Below, in pieces: positions 1 through 10,584 of a stretch of 26,434 nt of DNA. The stretch lies in the NCBI RefSeq assembly GCF_022376445.1, contig NW_025955457.1, positions 1 to 26,434 of the forward strand, given 5' to 3'. The notes beneath the pieces were generated by a model, which saw nothing but the letters and a program-made list of their open reading frames with translations, was not told the origin of the DNA and did no database searches. This DNA is from Fomitopsis serialis. Its lineage: Eukaryota > Basidiomycota > Agaricomycetes > Polyporales > Fomitopsidaceae. Position numbers and translations under genes: made by a program. How positions within the stretch are numbered: the first letter of the stretch is position 1; every line of letters begins with the position of its first letter.

Positions 1-328
1 CCACTACATATATTCAGTGTTTGCGACACTCAGCTCGCTTTCTCCCAGTCGACTTGTCACTTAGGCAATGCGCTCGCTGCGAAAGAAAGCCCGGCCGACC
101 CGGGTAGATGTCTTCATCATGGCCAATCCGCCGCGCAATCCGCGCATGAAATGCCCGCCTCTTGCAAGGGCCTGGCGCCGCGCACGTAGACGCGCCCTAG
201 TACAAGCTGCGTACAGCCGCTCGGTTTCTTTTGTAGCCGACGGTCGGCCAATCAACGGGTGTGGGTTGTGTATAAAGCGTCGGCCGCCGTCGGCTGGCCC
301 TATACCATTGGTGGTTTCGGCACGTCGG
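1..328. other. Left edge, no gene recognised
   Basis: I see no convincing coding sequence here. The overlapping ORFs on both strands are arginine-rich translations of GC-rich DNA. A CCAAT box (248-252) followed by TATAAA (271-276) on the plus strand resembles a promoter, but what follows on that strand is the antisense of VPS41 exons, so its use is doubtful. The real 3' end of VPS41, including its C-terminal zinc-binding region, should lie here if the gene were complete, and it does not. Confidence 0.4.
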
Positions 329-3077
329 TTACTCTATGATTATAGGGCAAAGACGCTGCCTGGTGTGGCGAGCGAAGTCGATAGCCTTCGGTCAATAGCG
401 AGCACATTTAGCACGAGGAGCACGCTGAGAACATTTGACATACCCGATTGACATCGCCCAGTCGCTCGATAATCAAGGTCAATGCCTGCTTGTTATTCCC
501 CATCCGACCCAGCAGGAACACCATCTCTGGGACCATGTCTCGGTCGTTACATACGCGGTACGCCTAGTTGTCTCTGTCAGTATTGGAACAGCCTCGTACA
601 ATTCATTGCATTGCCTGTTCAAGACTGTAGTAGTTGCTCGAACGTAAGAAGTTCATGAGTCGGTCAGGTGCATGTTCCGCGCATAGTTTGACCTGTGATG
701 TCCTTGTATCAAAAATAAGACAAATCGAGAGTAGTTTGGACGAACCTGCATGTCTGCAAAGTCAGATGTTAGGTGAGGGTCCTTGTGGAACAAGGCATCC
801 AAGTAGAGGTATAGATAGTCGGGTCGTCCTTGTAACTGCTGGACAACTCGTCCGATCTACGAAGTCAAGAGGATGCGTTAGCACCGTAATCGTGGCGACA
901 CTGCTGAACGCCTACGGGTATTGAATGTATATGGTCCACGAGCAATGCAATCGCTCTACTGTCTTCCCGACGCACGTCTTCGCCTTCTCTCCTCTGCTTC
1001 TCCATGAGCTCGTGGTCAAACTCAACCAGGAGGAGGGCCTGATCTTGCACCGCAGTGAATAGGTTGTTCTCGCGAATGAGGTCAAAGACGTTCGGCCGTC
1101 GCAAGCGCAAGAAGTAGGGAAGGGCCTTGCCAGGCTGTCGATTCATGGTATGCCTGAATACGTGAGCGTCAGAATGGACACCCAGAAGACGCAGTGTCGG
1201 CTAACTCACAGCTCGGCGAGACATTCCATGAGAAGCACTGTCTCAGGCGCTGTTGTCTTCATCGCCGATGAGGGAGCACGGTCTAGCTCAGCTTGCACGG
1301 CTACTATGACGGCGGGCACATCGTAGATCTCCTTCGGCCAGCTCTTGATCATCCGCAATAGCGCCTATATCCGAGCACAACTATTGAGAACGATCAACTT
1401 GGTATGTGTGGGGCAATACGTACGTGACGATCGTGCGCAAGAAAGTACGCAAGAATCATCTCGTATACGAGATGACCTAGTGTGGGCGATTCTGTCGGGA
1501 CGAATGGAATGATCGCCTGCGAAGCCAAGACATGTCAGCCAGGTAGCGTCGCTGTCCGGTGCATCCAAGACATACCTGGAGTTGGTGCTTCTGCGCAAAC
1601 AGGAATATCCAGTCCTCCCATCGCTTCAGATCCTGTCCACAGACTTTCGGACAGAGGCGCGCGGCCTTCGCCCAGTTGCCTATGTGCGGTTCGGATCGGT
1701 ACGGTGTAAGACGCGTTGAGATTTTGACATACCTTGGCTGACCAGATGCTCGATGTACCGCTGACCGACGTGCACGGCGTCCACAGCGTCCTGCCCCGGC
1801 GCGGCAGTCACGCCCATTGCAGCCTGCCTCTCAATCACCTCTAGCGCCTCCTCGTATCTCTGTCGCTCTACCAGCCAAGCAACGTGATCCCGCCAATCCC
1901 TAGGGCGCACAACGACGATGTCCCTCGGACTGAGCACGACGTAATACCTCTCCGCCAACGTCGCGTCCACCTCTATCAACACATAATCATTGCATCCCCA
2001 CCGCTCGAAGCCTGCGATCACAAGTGCGTCTGCGGCAAGCTCCTCCCCTCCGCGCGAGACAATACGGAGCTCGGGGCGTTCAGCCGCCTTGCGCATCTGC
2101 TCCGCACGGTCGGCTGCGGCCTCGTTGCCCGTGAGGAGCGACGTGCCCGGTGGTGTGTACGCGACGATGAGGAAGGCGGTCAGGCTCGGGGCCGCCGCGG
2201 TCTTCTGCACGGCGGAGCCTCCCGAAGTAACACTAGCGGCGTCGCTCGGGATAGGGAACATGCCCGTGCCGGCGGTGGAGGGGGAGTTGCCGAGTGGGTG
2301 TGGAACGATGCCCGAGACCATGCAGTCAAGCTGGAAGACGGCGGTGATGTCAACGAGGAACGGGGGCAGGTTGGCGGAGGCGGAGGCGGTGGGTGTGCGC
2401 GGCCTGGCGCGGACGCGAGTGACCTTGATCTGGTCGGCCCAGGCGACGAGGAGTGAGGAGTCATCCTGCCAGTGAAGGGTGCATTTGAACAGATCGGCGC
2501 GAGAGCTGTCAGGCGGGCGGTCGATGTAGGTGATGCGCGTCTGGGGGACTGTAGTAGATCTTGACACCCCGTTGATGGAACAAAGCAGTTGTGTCCCAAT
2601 CTCCGGTGATGTCGACGGAGATGACGGCAATGGAGGCGGAATGGGGCTGGAAGGACTTGATGAGCTCGCCGGTAAGGGATAGGATGTGCAGCATGCCGCC
2701 GTACGTGCCAAGGGCTTAAGACTAATCAACAACGTACATTGTAGTTGCATACGGAACAGCTTACTATTCGCTGGTTTGCATACGCAATGGCGGAGGCCAA
2801 GTCCTTCTGAAGGAGCTGGTGAGTGATGCCCCCAAGTCGCTCGTACTTCAGCGCAGGCTCCTCGTCCTCGTCCTCGTCGTCTTCACTTGGCCATCGTCAT
2901 CGTTTTCACTCCCAGTCTTGTCGCCGTCTTCTCCAGAGCCCACCAGCTCTCCGTCTGAGTGGGGGCGTGATGATGCAGACCCGCGATGCTATGGCCGTTT
3001 CCGTCGGGGTGGGCGTCCTTGCCTTACCGACTGCGCGCTGGTGGGGTCGAGCGGTCGTCGTCACCTGCGTCGCTCAT
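329..3077 (-). pseudogene. VPS41: VPS41, HOPS vacuole-tethering subunit, broken and 3'-truncated
   Basis: VPS41 is a subunit of the HOPS tethering complex that captures vesicles for fusion at the vacuole. Exons read on the minus strand: 3077-3028, 2954-2765, 2714-1733, 1679-1576, 1516-1424, 1364-1210, 1153-916, 856-746, 692-615, 563-444 and 385 onward. Diagnostic peptides include EEPALKYERLGG, ITYIDRPPDS, WGCNDYVLIEV, ARLCPKVCGQD, HLVYEMILAYFL, RRPNVFDLIRENNLF and VFLLGRMGNNKQAL, in family order: acidic N-terminus, WD40 propeller, then alpha-solenoid. The introns are 48-60 bp. Damage: a frameshift in the acidic N-terminus (about 2840-2850), another at the exon start near 2714, loss of about 80-120 WD40 residues near 2570-2600 followed by a third shift, and a break after AIDFAR (about 370) with a stop at 329. 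The rest of the solenoid and the C-terminal zinc region are absent. Exons 1679-444 are open. Family identity is secure. Whether every frameshift is biological is not. Confidence 0.9.
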
Positions 3078-3435
3078 GACCTGGAGGCTGCCAGCGAGCG
3101 GTTGCTATTCGTTGTCGAGGCCGTTTCCATTGGGTTCTGAGGACATGGCGGCATGGGTGAAGAGAAGGGGCGAGAGAAGGGATGGAGTGTGCGAATACGC
3201 GCTCAGCTGGCCGCGAGACGCGCCCGTAGAACGCGCGGCGATCGAACAGCTTTGCACTCCTCCACCCACTGGCAATACCGCTTTCTTCACGCACTGCTGT
3301 CTTTAGCTACTTCTTTGTACTGTTCTCCACGGCGTCTTCAGATAGGCCTCTTCAACTGAGCATGAACTCGCCTCCCGAGCAAGGAGTGGTGCGCACTTCG
3401 ATGGGGGTCAGATAGTTGCCTGCTAACTTACTGCT
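3078..3435. promoter_or_regulatory. Shared upstream region of two divergent genes
   Basis: VPS41 starts at 3077 on the minus strand and the TET/JBP-like gene starts at 3436 (or 3362) on the plus strand, so this ~360 bp is their only upstream DNA. I see no strong TATA box. A possible extra 5' exon lies at 3362-3400: ATG then NSPPEQGVVRTSMG, with a candidate GT donor. It would join the acceptor CTATGCAG ending at 3441, which has a CTAAC branch-like site at 3422-3426, through a very short (~35 bp) intron. I could not decide between this start and ATG 3436. Confidence 0.35.
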
Positions 3436-5457
3436 ATGCAGACTGTGACTGCACCCTGCGACGTGAGGGGTCTGGTGTTGGACTTTCTGGCCGCGCACGA
3501 AACACAAGATGATATGAAGGACTACCTAGCTCATCCGGAGTGCATTGCGCTCGACTGCATCGCGCTTGGGGTAGAGTTTGAAAAGGGTGAGCGTCGCTCA
3601 GACATCTGCTGCATCAGGTCCTCATTGCTGCACTGATTGCTAGACGAAGCCTCGGATCGCACATTGGGCAAGGCCACTGCCGTTGCTCGCAATCTGGAGA
3701 AGGAAGAAGGCGAGATCACCGATGATGAAGACGACACGTCTGACGCATCCCATGATCCTCCCGGTGTGCTTCGTTCACACCCAACAGGAAAACACTGTAA
3801 CTGACATAGACCAAGTAGGCTTCCTGTACCACGTCAAGCAGAATAATGAGTTGAGACTGAACGTCCCGACTCCAGCATTTACGATGTGAGTCTTGTATCT
3901 CTATGCATGGCTGGATTAACTGTTTTCATGTGCAGAGCAACATCGGGCCCTAAGTTGCACGCAGCTCCTAATGCTGCCATGTTGTCTACGGCGTCTTCTA
4001 CTGCGGACAAGCCAAGACGTAACCGAAGTGGGAAGGGTTCCCTCGAGCGTCTCAAGCAGCGCAGGCTTCAGCAACAAAAGGAACAAAAGGAGAAACGGAG
4101 GCGGATCTCTCTGCAAGAGCGCGTTGCATCTACTGGAACCACTGTCACCATGCGCTCTTTCAATATGAAGACCGACGTCAACGTGACCAAAACGGGATGG
4201 CAAGGCAGAGCCATCCCTGTACTTTCACGTGAAGACATCAAAGCACGCTGGTTAGATGGGAGTATCAAGGAAGATGTTTCCAAATTCCTACCTTTACCCT
4301 ACACTGGCAATGGGTGAGCATCATGCTTCTGATCATCAGCTAGGATCTCAGCAATTTGGTAGACCTCAGTCCATAGTCAAGGTAGTGGATGTCTACAACA
4401 GGCTGTTCTTTTATCGAGGTTTCCCTGCCGCATTTCTTGATGCTGAGAAGTTTGTTCACATCCATGACACACTGATTCATGGTGCTCTTCAAGATGAGAA
4501 GGAGAGGAGGAAGGCTTTGGATGGGGTTAGAGGGCCACATCTGGCCTGCATTATAGGTCACTGGCGCCAGTCATCTCCTGTATGTTGTTTTTGTCTGGAT
4601 GTTGGCTTACTTTAATCTACTTCCTCACAGACTGTAGCCTTCACAAAGTGGCACCTAGACAACAAACAGAAGGTTGATGCACTTCTCAGGGATGAGCTGT
4701 TTATATGCTTAAAGTAGGTTGTACATATCACTTTCCTCTCTCTGCTAACCTTTGTTGGTAGCAAGCTGATTGAAAGCACAGTGGAAGCTGTATTTCCTGC
4801 TGTCTATCACAGGTTTCAACAGTCTGCAAAATGGCATGCAGATAACACAGGAGCATGCCCACTCTTTGGAAGCTTCTGGAATTTCTGCCTCAATGGAATC
4901 TTCCCAAATGACACTCGTGTACATTGCATGCCACATGCAGATTCCAAAAATCCTGTTGGTATATGTGTATTGATGGTGTATGTGCACCCCAACTGTGAGT
5001 TTCAAGTATGACTCAAGATAATGACTTAATACATCACATGTACAGCCAGATTCAACTCAAAGCACAGATCATGGCTGGTAATTTGGGAGGCTGGCATTGT
5101 TGTGGAAATGCCACCCTGGACCCCAGTTATGTACCCATCCTCCCTGTTTTTGCACTTTAACATTGATGTGCATGGCAAGTATATCATTCAAGTGCTGCAT
5201 GTGTATTCTCATCTTAGCTGGCATATGCAGACCTCAAGTTCATACACACTGATGGCAGTGTCCCTACTATTCACAATTGCAAGGCCATCCCAGGAGATGA
5301 TTGTGGGAGGGGTTCTATGGTGTGGTTCAATATGGCCACAATGCTTCAAACATCAGAGTCTGGGCATCCTACTTTGAAACAGGCTGCAGAGGCAGGAGCT
5401 ACTACCACATTGGATTATAATGTTGAGGTGGAAAGATTGTTTCCCAAAACTAGCTAA
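3436..5457 (+). CDS. TET/JBP-like 2OG-Fe(II) dioxygenase candidate, nine exons, intact
   Basis: Exons 3436-3586, 3644-3763, 3819-3885, 3936-4313, 4363-4579, 4631-4713, 4762-4994, 5046-5174 and 5231-5457 join into exactly 535 codons including TAA. All introns are 48-57 bp and GT-AG, except the last, which starts GCAAGT (GC-AG). The N-terminal third is acidic then strongly basic (KRRR run at about 4095). The C-terminal part carries a possible double-stranded beta-helix iron site: HAD (H397, D399; 4934-4942), then H453 in SSLFLHFN (5153-5155), then R486 in CGRGSMVWFN (5308-5310), resembling the HxD, H and RxSxVxF motifs of TET/JBP enzymes. Known members oxidise 5-methylcytosine or thymine in DNA. 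The H-to-R spacing (33) is longer than usual, so the enzyme call is tentative. I recall similar multicopy proteins of unknown function in polypores. Coding integrity is much surer than function. Confidence 0.6.
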
Positions 5458-5792
5458 CTTTCCTACCAGTACAATTATGCTGTCTTGATTACCTGTGTTA
5501 TTGCTATGGTCCTAGAAGTGGTATATGCTGTTCCACATTTGCAAATGACAACATGAGGAACACAACCCTTGTGGCCAAGAGTCATAAAGTCAGATCCTAC
5601 AGTGAGTATGCTCAAGTTGTCTGGATTTCTGTCCACTCATTCCTCTTTCCTTCCATACCAAGACCAGACAGAGTGTGCATGTCACAATAGCAATATGGCA
5701 AGTCCCCTCCCAACTGCACCACTAAATGTGATATGGCACTATCAGACTGCATTCAACATGTTGAGAACACAGCACACCTATGGAAGATCTTG
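4248..5792. other. CpG-depleted block covering the 3' half of the gene and its flank
   Basis: I count four CpG dinucleotides in about 1,545 bp (4415, 4429, 4565, 4916), with abundant TG and CA. The exons just upstream (3936-4247) and the DNA from 5793 onward have normal to high CpG. The stretch 4917-5792 has none. The part after the stop codon (5458-5792) contains only a 74-codon ORF with no sign of being a gene and is probably 3' UTR or flank. The pattern is what long-term cytosine methylation and deamination would leave. The edges are abrupt, within tens of bases. Confidence 0.85.
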
Positions 5793-7580
5793 ACGAACGA
5801 AAGCCGGTCCGACACAGAGGCACACGCACTCTCGAAGTCTGTACAAACCCAATTCTTGAAGACAGCTGTGCTTGGAAACATACTTCAGGCCGGTGTTTTC
5901 GATTAGTCTAACTACAAGAACGTGCCAGGACACTCACCAGCAGCTGAGAGCAAAAATCCGGATGCGATCTTAGGACATGGCGCTCGGAATACGGCCTGTC
6001 GGGCTGCTGCGATTGCACGCGAGGGTCATGGACGCCGCGCTCGTAGTCTTCCGGAGCGTTGTACCGAGGCTTCGGCGCTGTGATGGCTGGGTATATGCAC
6101 CTCTGTCCCCCTACAGCTTATATGCGGTGCTGGGCGCGCAGTATGATGAATGCTGCGGTGTCTGTTCGAGCGTATCTACGTTGGGCTAAAAGTGAGTCGA
6201 CGAACGTTTTGAACGATGGACGTACCGTAGTAACGGGGTCTTGATGATCGCGCGCTCTCGAAATGGGCTTGCTTGCCCGACGCCGTGTCGTCTGCGGTGC
6301 TGGCGAGCGCGGCGCGTAGGGGCAAGAGGCGGAATCAAGATGTCGTGTCTTCGTCGATCGGCACAGACCGACTATGCATGCGCGCGCTCAAGCAGCCAAT
6401 CCAAGACTCGGAGGCGACGGATGACTTGCAGACCGGGTGAGTTGGCCTCGGGGTGTGAGCCGTCGTAAGCCAGCTCGCCGGATAGCGATGCCTTGTGTCT
6501 TCGCCGAACAGCGGGGACCGGGCCCACAAAGTGCAAAGCAGCGACCGCCCCGAGAGGTGACGTAGACGCAGCGCATCTTGACTAGGGTTGGCGTGGGATA
6601 GTAGCTTGCAGGGCGACGATACACGGCGTTGACCGCCGTCAGTGGGCTTGTTGATGGCGAACGGATGGTCCGACGGATGTCAGTGCATCATGTCACCGGC
6701 GGTCTGGCCAGTGCGGGGAGACGGCGAGCAGCGACAGTCTCAAGAGGGCGAATCGTACCTGTCCTCGACGCTGGCAGGCAGTTTGCCCGGCTTTCATACA
6801 ACCGTGCATGACAAGCGTAGCAAGTGGCGACGACCTCGCACAAACGAGGCGATGCATCGCCTGGGTCGTGTTGTGTGTACCGGCGTGACCTCCGTGGTGG
6901 GGCGTTTGCAAGCCATGTTCCGCGGGCTCCTTGACATAGACCTTGCAGCGCGGACAGTCTGCGTGTGAACGGACTGACGGTGGCGATGGCCCGAGACGCG
7001 GTAGACAAGCGGCGGAAGGTATGCGACTGTTGGCCCATGTAAGACGCCAAGCCTTGTACGAAGTGCAGATGAGCGTCGTTGGCCGGGCCTCATGCCGAGC
7101 CGACGTACCTCGTGAGCATGATGTTCGTGACCGGCATGTGCAAAGAACGCCCGCCACACGAGCGACCAGTTCCGGGAAAGCATAATGGGTGTCCAAGGGC
7201 CCCCCAGGAGGCACGCCGTGAAGCGGCAGATGAACTGCGAGACGCGAGGTGGAGCATAGATGGGCCAGCGAAGAGGCCGACCCTAACAAGGGTTGTCGCC
7301 GCTCACCCGAGGCGGAAGGGATGCTTCTCCCATGTGCCGGACTGTAAGCTCCTTCCGCCTGGAGCAACAGGGCGTAATCATGCATTAGCGCTGCCTCTGC
7401 AGGAACCTGCATCTAGCGGATTGTCAGCCGAGCCAGCAGCGCGGGGCCTGCGAGATGCGCAAATGCTGACGTAGCACCCAGAGGCGTCGTCCGCCTGCAG
7501 GGAAGGGTTGTGCGACTGATTCAACGAGACGTAGCTCGTAGCAGTCGCACGATTCCTGCTCCAGCACACGTTCTCTGTTA
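5793..7580. other. GC-rich stretch, no gene recognised
   Basis: Composition switches abruptly to CpG-rich at 5793. Several overlapping ORFs occur on both strands (the longest 239 codons on the minus strand, 7412-6693), but they are rich in R, S, P, A and H, overlap one another, and show no domain I know. A short CPRC-type cysteine pair in the minus-strand frame near 6940 is not enough for a zinc-finger call. It may be decayed coding sequence, but I cannot name a source. Confidence 0.4.
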
Positions 7581-7582
7581 GA

Positions 7583-7777
7583 TCAGTTCGAGTTGAAGCA
7601 ATGACGTACGTACCTGGGCGCGTCCTTATAGATGCCGACGAGCAACATGAATACGGCGGTTTTCTTGAAGTCGCCGGTGCTGTCGGGGCGGTAGCGCGGG
7701 GCTGAGGTGCAGAATAGCCTTGGAATAGCCCCGGTGATAGAAGTCATGGCCAAAGGTGCACGACACAGATCTTGCAT
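7583..7777 (-). CDS. Possible single exon of an unrecognised protein
   Basis: The minus-strand frame contains DSTGDFKKTAVFMLLVGIYKDAP, a well-balanced peptide with a hydrophobic core that stands out from the arginine-rich noise around it. It ends at GCCCAG|GTACGT near 7615, a good 5' splice site. The frame could be entered from an acceptor such as CCAAG near 7720. I do not recognise the family, and I found no neighbouring exon that continues it. It may be an orphan exon of a degraded gene. Confidence 0.3.
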   Translation of the reverse strand: MQDLCRAPLAMTSITGAIPRLFCTSAPRYRPDSTGDFKKTAVFMLLVGIYKDAPRYVRHCFNSN

Positions 7778-7869
7778 TATCGTGCATTCTATGCGTAGTC
7801 TTTCCTATCTTACATGTCTTCATTAGTCGCCCTTTTTCTCGCACCACTTTGATGTTGGATTGCATGACT

Positions 7870-9110
7870 TACCTTTTATTTGTCATCAGTTAGGGACGTC
7901 GTGGGACGCGCCGGCGTAGATAGCGAAGTGTTGGGCAGGTTCGACACGAGGGTCACCGATGAACTGCTTGTATGATGAGGATAGCGGAGGCGCGTGACCA
8001 GACTGGTTGAAGCCGCGATTGCTGTGTGCAGTGACCGCGCGATGGGACCTAGCCATCGGGCCGTACGGTCCAGCCTCCGTTGGCTGCGGGGGTACGCCTG
8101 CGGTTGTTGAACTACTGCCACGAGTTTCGTCACGCACAACCCTGGCCTGCCTCGTACTCGCCAGGTATCTTCATGCCTCTGTCTTCCTCTCGTCTCTCCG
8201 TACCCGCGTACGGCGCTGATGTTTACGGTCTCCCCCGGCCTGCCCCATACCCATACTCGCCTCTGATCTTCATTTCGTGTGGTCTTCGCCCCGTCCCCGA
8301 TCTTTTGCTTGTATGTTTCTGTGAGTTTGGTAAATCTCGTACGTATGCGCAGAATTGGCCGTGCTGCGGCGAGGTGGGTAGGATGGAGCAGATTGCCACT
8401 TACATACAATCAATGAACAGGCATTATCCACGTACCGATGCAAGCTCACTGGCTGCAGACCTTGTCAGTGTTGAGGGCGAAGCGATGTTCGGGGATGGGC
8501 GTCTGCGTTGGTTGCATGATTGCAGTGGGTTGCTGGTCCGCTACGCCGTGCGGATTGGCTCGGTGCTTGTCGCAGCCACACGCGTAGCCACCCACGCATG
8601 TTCGTCGACTACTCATGGCGCGTCTGGTGTCGCAATAGAGGACGAGGATCGGTGGAGAGGTTAGCCGGGTACAGCAAGCGTACGACGCGACTTTGGCGGC
8701 GTACCACACGACGCGCAGCCTCGTAAGTGTGCAGTCAGACACGTGCTCTCGAGCGCTGCCGAACGGGGCACACGAGAGTGCTGGAGACAGCGAGAGCGTG
8801 CGGGTATCAACGTCGGGCGCTTGGGGTATGTCGCAGAGAAAGCCGCCGCGCCTGTCGTCCCGCGAGCAGCGTTACTTCGGACGTCTTGGAATGGGTACAG
8901 ACAGGGTCCAGGTACCGAAAGGAAGTCCTGATCCTAGGATTCTCCACGTCTGGAGTCGCGGTCGTACTCATCCAATGACACCCATCCCCGCCACGTCAAG
9001 CCACGTCTCTGTGGACGCGACGGCGTCGAAGGCCCTGTCCTACGCTGGCCGTGGTATCGTCGACGAAAAGGGAATGTCCCGATGCCCGCAAGTCCGACCT
9101 TCTCCACGTC
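7870..9110. other. No gene recognised
   Basis: ORFs of 170-212 codons exist on both strands (for example plus 8080-8664 and 8693-9331, minus 8409-7876), overlapping one another and without recognisable motifs. The last 300 bases lie downstream of the PEP carboxykinase fragment. I see no promoter, RNA gene or repeat that I could support. Confidence 0.35.
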
Positions 9111-9638
9111 CTATGGATACAGCGCAAACGCCTTCTGGAACATCACCGCCAGCTTCCTCACCTCCCTCTCAAACGCCGCCTTGTCCGTCCACGCCAAGCA
9201 GAGGCTCGACAGCTCGCGCGGCACGCCCTCGATGTGGGTCGGGACCTGGAGACCGAACGTCCCGACACGGAACGTCTCGTACTCCGCCTTGGCAAGCTCG
9301 CCCGAGTGCACCACCATGCGCGTGTAATTGAGCGGGCAGCGCTTACCCGTCCCGTACTGGTCGCCCGTCGAGCCCGCATTGATCAGCCAGCAGTCGACGT
9401 CGTTCTTCCGCATACGCTCCGCGAGCATCTCGGCGTGGCGTCCGGGGTGCAGGACGATGAACGGCGCGAAGTAGCACGTCGAAAACGTGCAAGAACGGAC
9501 GAACGGGCAAGCAGTAAATGCGGGCGAGTGGTGAACAAGTGGGCGTACTCGGTACCGCCGTAACTCACGGAGGGCGGCGTCATACGGCTGACCGCGGGTG
9601 TGGTTGCGCACGAAGCAGATGGTGGTTCGGGCGGGCAA
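9111..9638 (-). pseudogene. PCK1: ATP-dependent PEP carboxykinase, C-terminal fragment
   Basis: PEP carboxykinase converts oxaloacetate and ATP to phosphoenolpyruvate in gluconeogenesis. The minus-strand frame gives, in order, TFSTCYFAPFIVLHP, YGTGKRCPLNYTR, HSGELAKAEYET, FGLQVPTHIEGVP and a C-terminal helix ending ...FQKAFALYP at TAG 9111-9113. These match the last ~120 residues of the fungal ATP-type enzyme. The usual enzyme is about 540-560 residues, and the nucleotide- and metal-binding regions are missing. Upstream of about 9530 the frame no longer matches and runs into purine-skewed low-complexity DNA. A few residues normally between NYTR and HSGELA are missing, and CFGAPF has become CYFAPF. 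It reads as a 3' gene fragment, not a working gene. Confidence 0.82.
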
Positions 9639-10110
9639 GAAGCCGAGGGCGAGAGCGAAAGCGAACTCGGGAGAGCAAGCACGGGCGGGCGGGTGGACGA
9701 TCGAGCTATTGAGAGTACCAGCAGACGGTGAGACAGAACACGCAGGCGAGCTGGCAAGGGGGCGAACCGGGAGAGCGGGCGAACCGAGTGAGCGAGCGAA
9801 TCAGCGAGGGCGAGCTGGAAAGTCCAGGTGGGTAGGCGAGAGCACGCGAGAGGGCAAGTGTATGGGCGAGGCAATGCGGAGCGTCGACCGTACTGGTACT
9901 GACCGGGCAGGTTGTGCACAATGCGGATGGTGATGCAGGGTAGGTAGATTGGGGGGTGGCGGGCAAGGCCGAGGGCGAGCGGGCATGAAGGCGAGCGTGA
10001 GAGGGCAGGCGTGGGTGGGCGTCGGGTGGTTGATCGAATTAGCAAGACGACAAGGGCGGGCATGCGAGAACATGGGTGGGTGTACAAGAATGGGCGGCGA
10101 ATCCAGTTGG
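9590..10110. repeat. Purine-skewed low-complexity tract
   Basis: The plus strand is dominated by G and A, with many copies of GCGAG, GGGCGA and GCGAGC words spread over about 500 bp and no fixed period. This composition produces a long apparent minus-strand ORF rich in P, L, S, R and A (10252-9383) that I do not accept as a gene. The tract sits between the truncated PEP carboxykinase fragment and the promoter at 10.14 kb. Confidence 0.6.
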
Positions 10111-10140
10111 TGTCGCAAAGGAACACGTGTTCGCGTTGGT

Positions 10141-10262
10141 CGTCATCACGTGACTGACGCGCATCACGTGACTGACGCGCCTCGCGTTTGTTTAATGCGC
10201 GCGCCACCTTGGCAGGCGCGGGCGTATATAAGTAGGCCGCTCCTGCATTCAATTGGCCCCAC
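10141..10262 (+). promoter_or_regulatory. Promoter with tandem CACGTG sites and TATA box
   Basis: Two adjacent 18-bp direct repeats of CATCACGTGACTGACGCG (10145-10162, 10163-10180) each hold a CACGTG core, the E-box type bound by bHLH factors. A third CACGTG lies at 10124-10129. They are followed by GCGCGCGCC and TATATAAG (about 10225-10232). Transcription would start near 10255-10270 on the plus strand. The next plus-strand coding units are at 10.58 and 11.2 kb. This is one of the few regulatory sites here that looks undamaged. Confidence 0.6.
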
Positions 10263-10584
10263 TGCGCCCCATCGTCATAGGACAGACATTCTAAACGAAG
10301 GGTGCGCTCTTCTTCTCACCTCTACTCCCACCAGCCCCCTCTCGCCCTCAGCTCGCCGCTTCCCCCTTGGGGGTGGGCAGGTGGGTCTTTCTTCACCGCA
10401 GTTGGGGCCGTTTTCAAGACGCCCCACTCACTGCGTTCGGCGCTGCGGATGGATGGGCAGACAAAGCCGGGATGCGCGAGGCGGCCTAGGTGAGCTGGGA
10501 GGTCTGGGATGGGAGCGGTGGCGAGGGGAGTGGCGGCCGGGGCAGGGGTCTGTCGGCTCCGGAGGGAGCAGTGGGGTGCGCTGG

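Noticed and set aside
1884..2475. Two long plus-strand ORFs
   Set aside because: Antisense shadows of the large VPS41 exon.
3436..5792. Mobile element carrying the TET/JBP-like gene
   Set aside because: No transposase, terminal inverted repeats or target duplication found at either edge, so I report only the gene and the CpG block.
8080..8664. 194-codon plus-strand ORF
   Set aside because: Overlaps a similar-length ORF on the other strand, has no motif, and composition does not differ from the surrounding noise.
9383..10252. Long (289-codon) minus-strand ORF
   Set aside because: Created by the purine-skewed tract; proline, leucine, serine and arginine only, no domain, and its 5' half overlaps the promoter at 10.14-10.25 kb.
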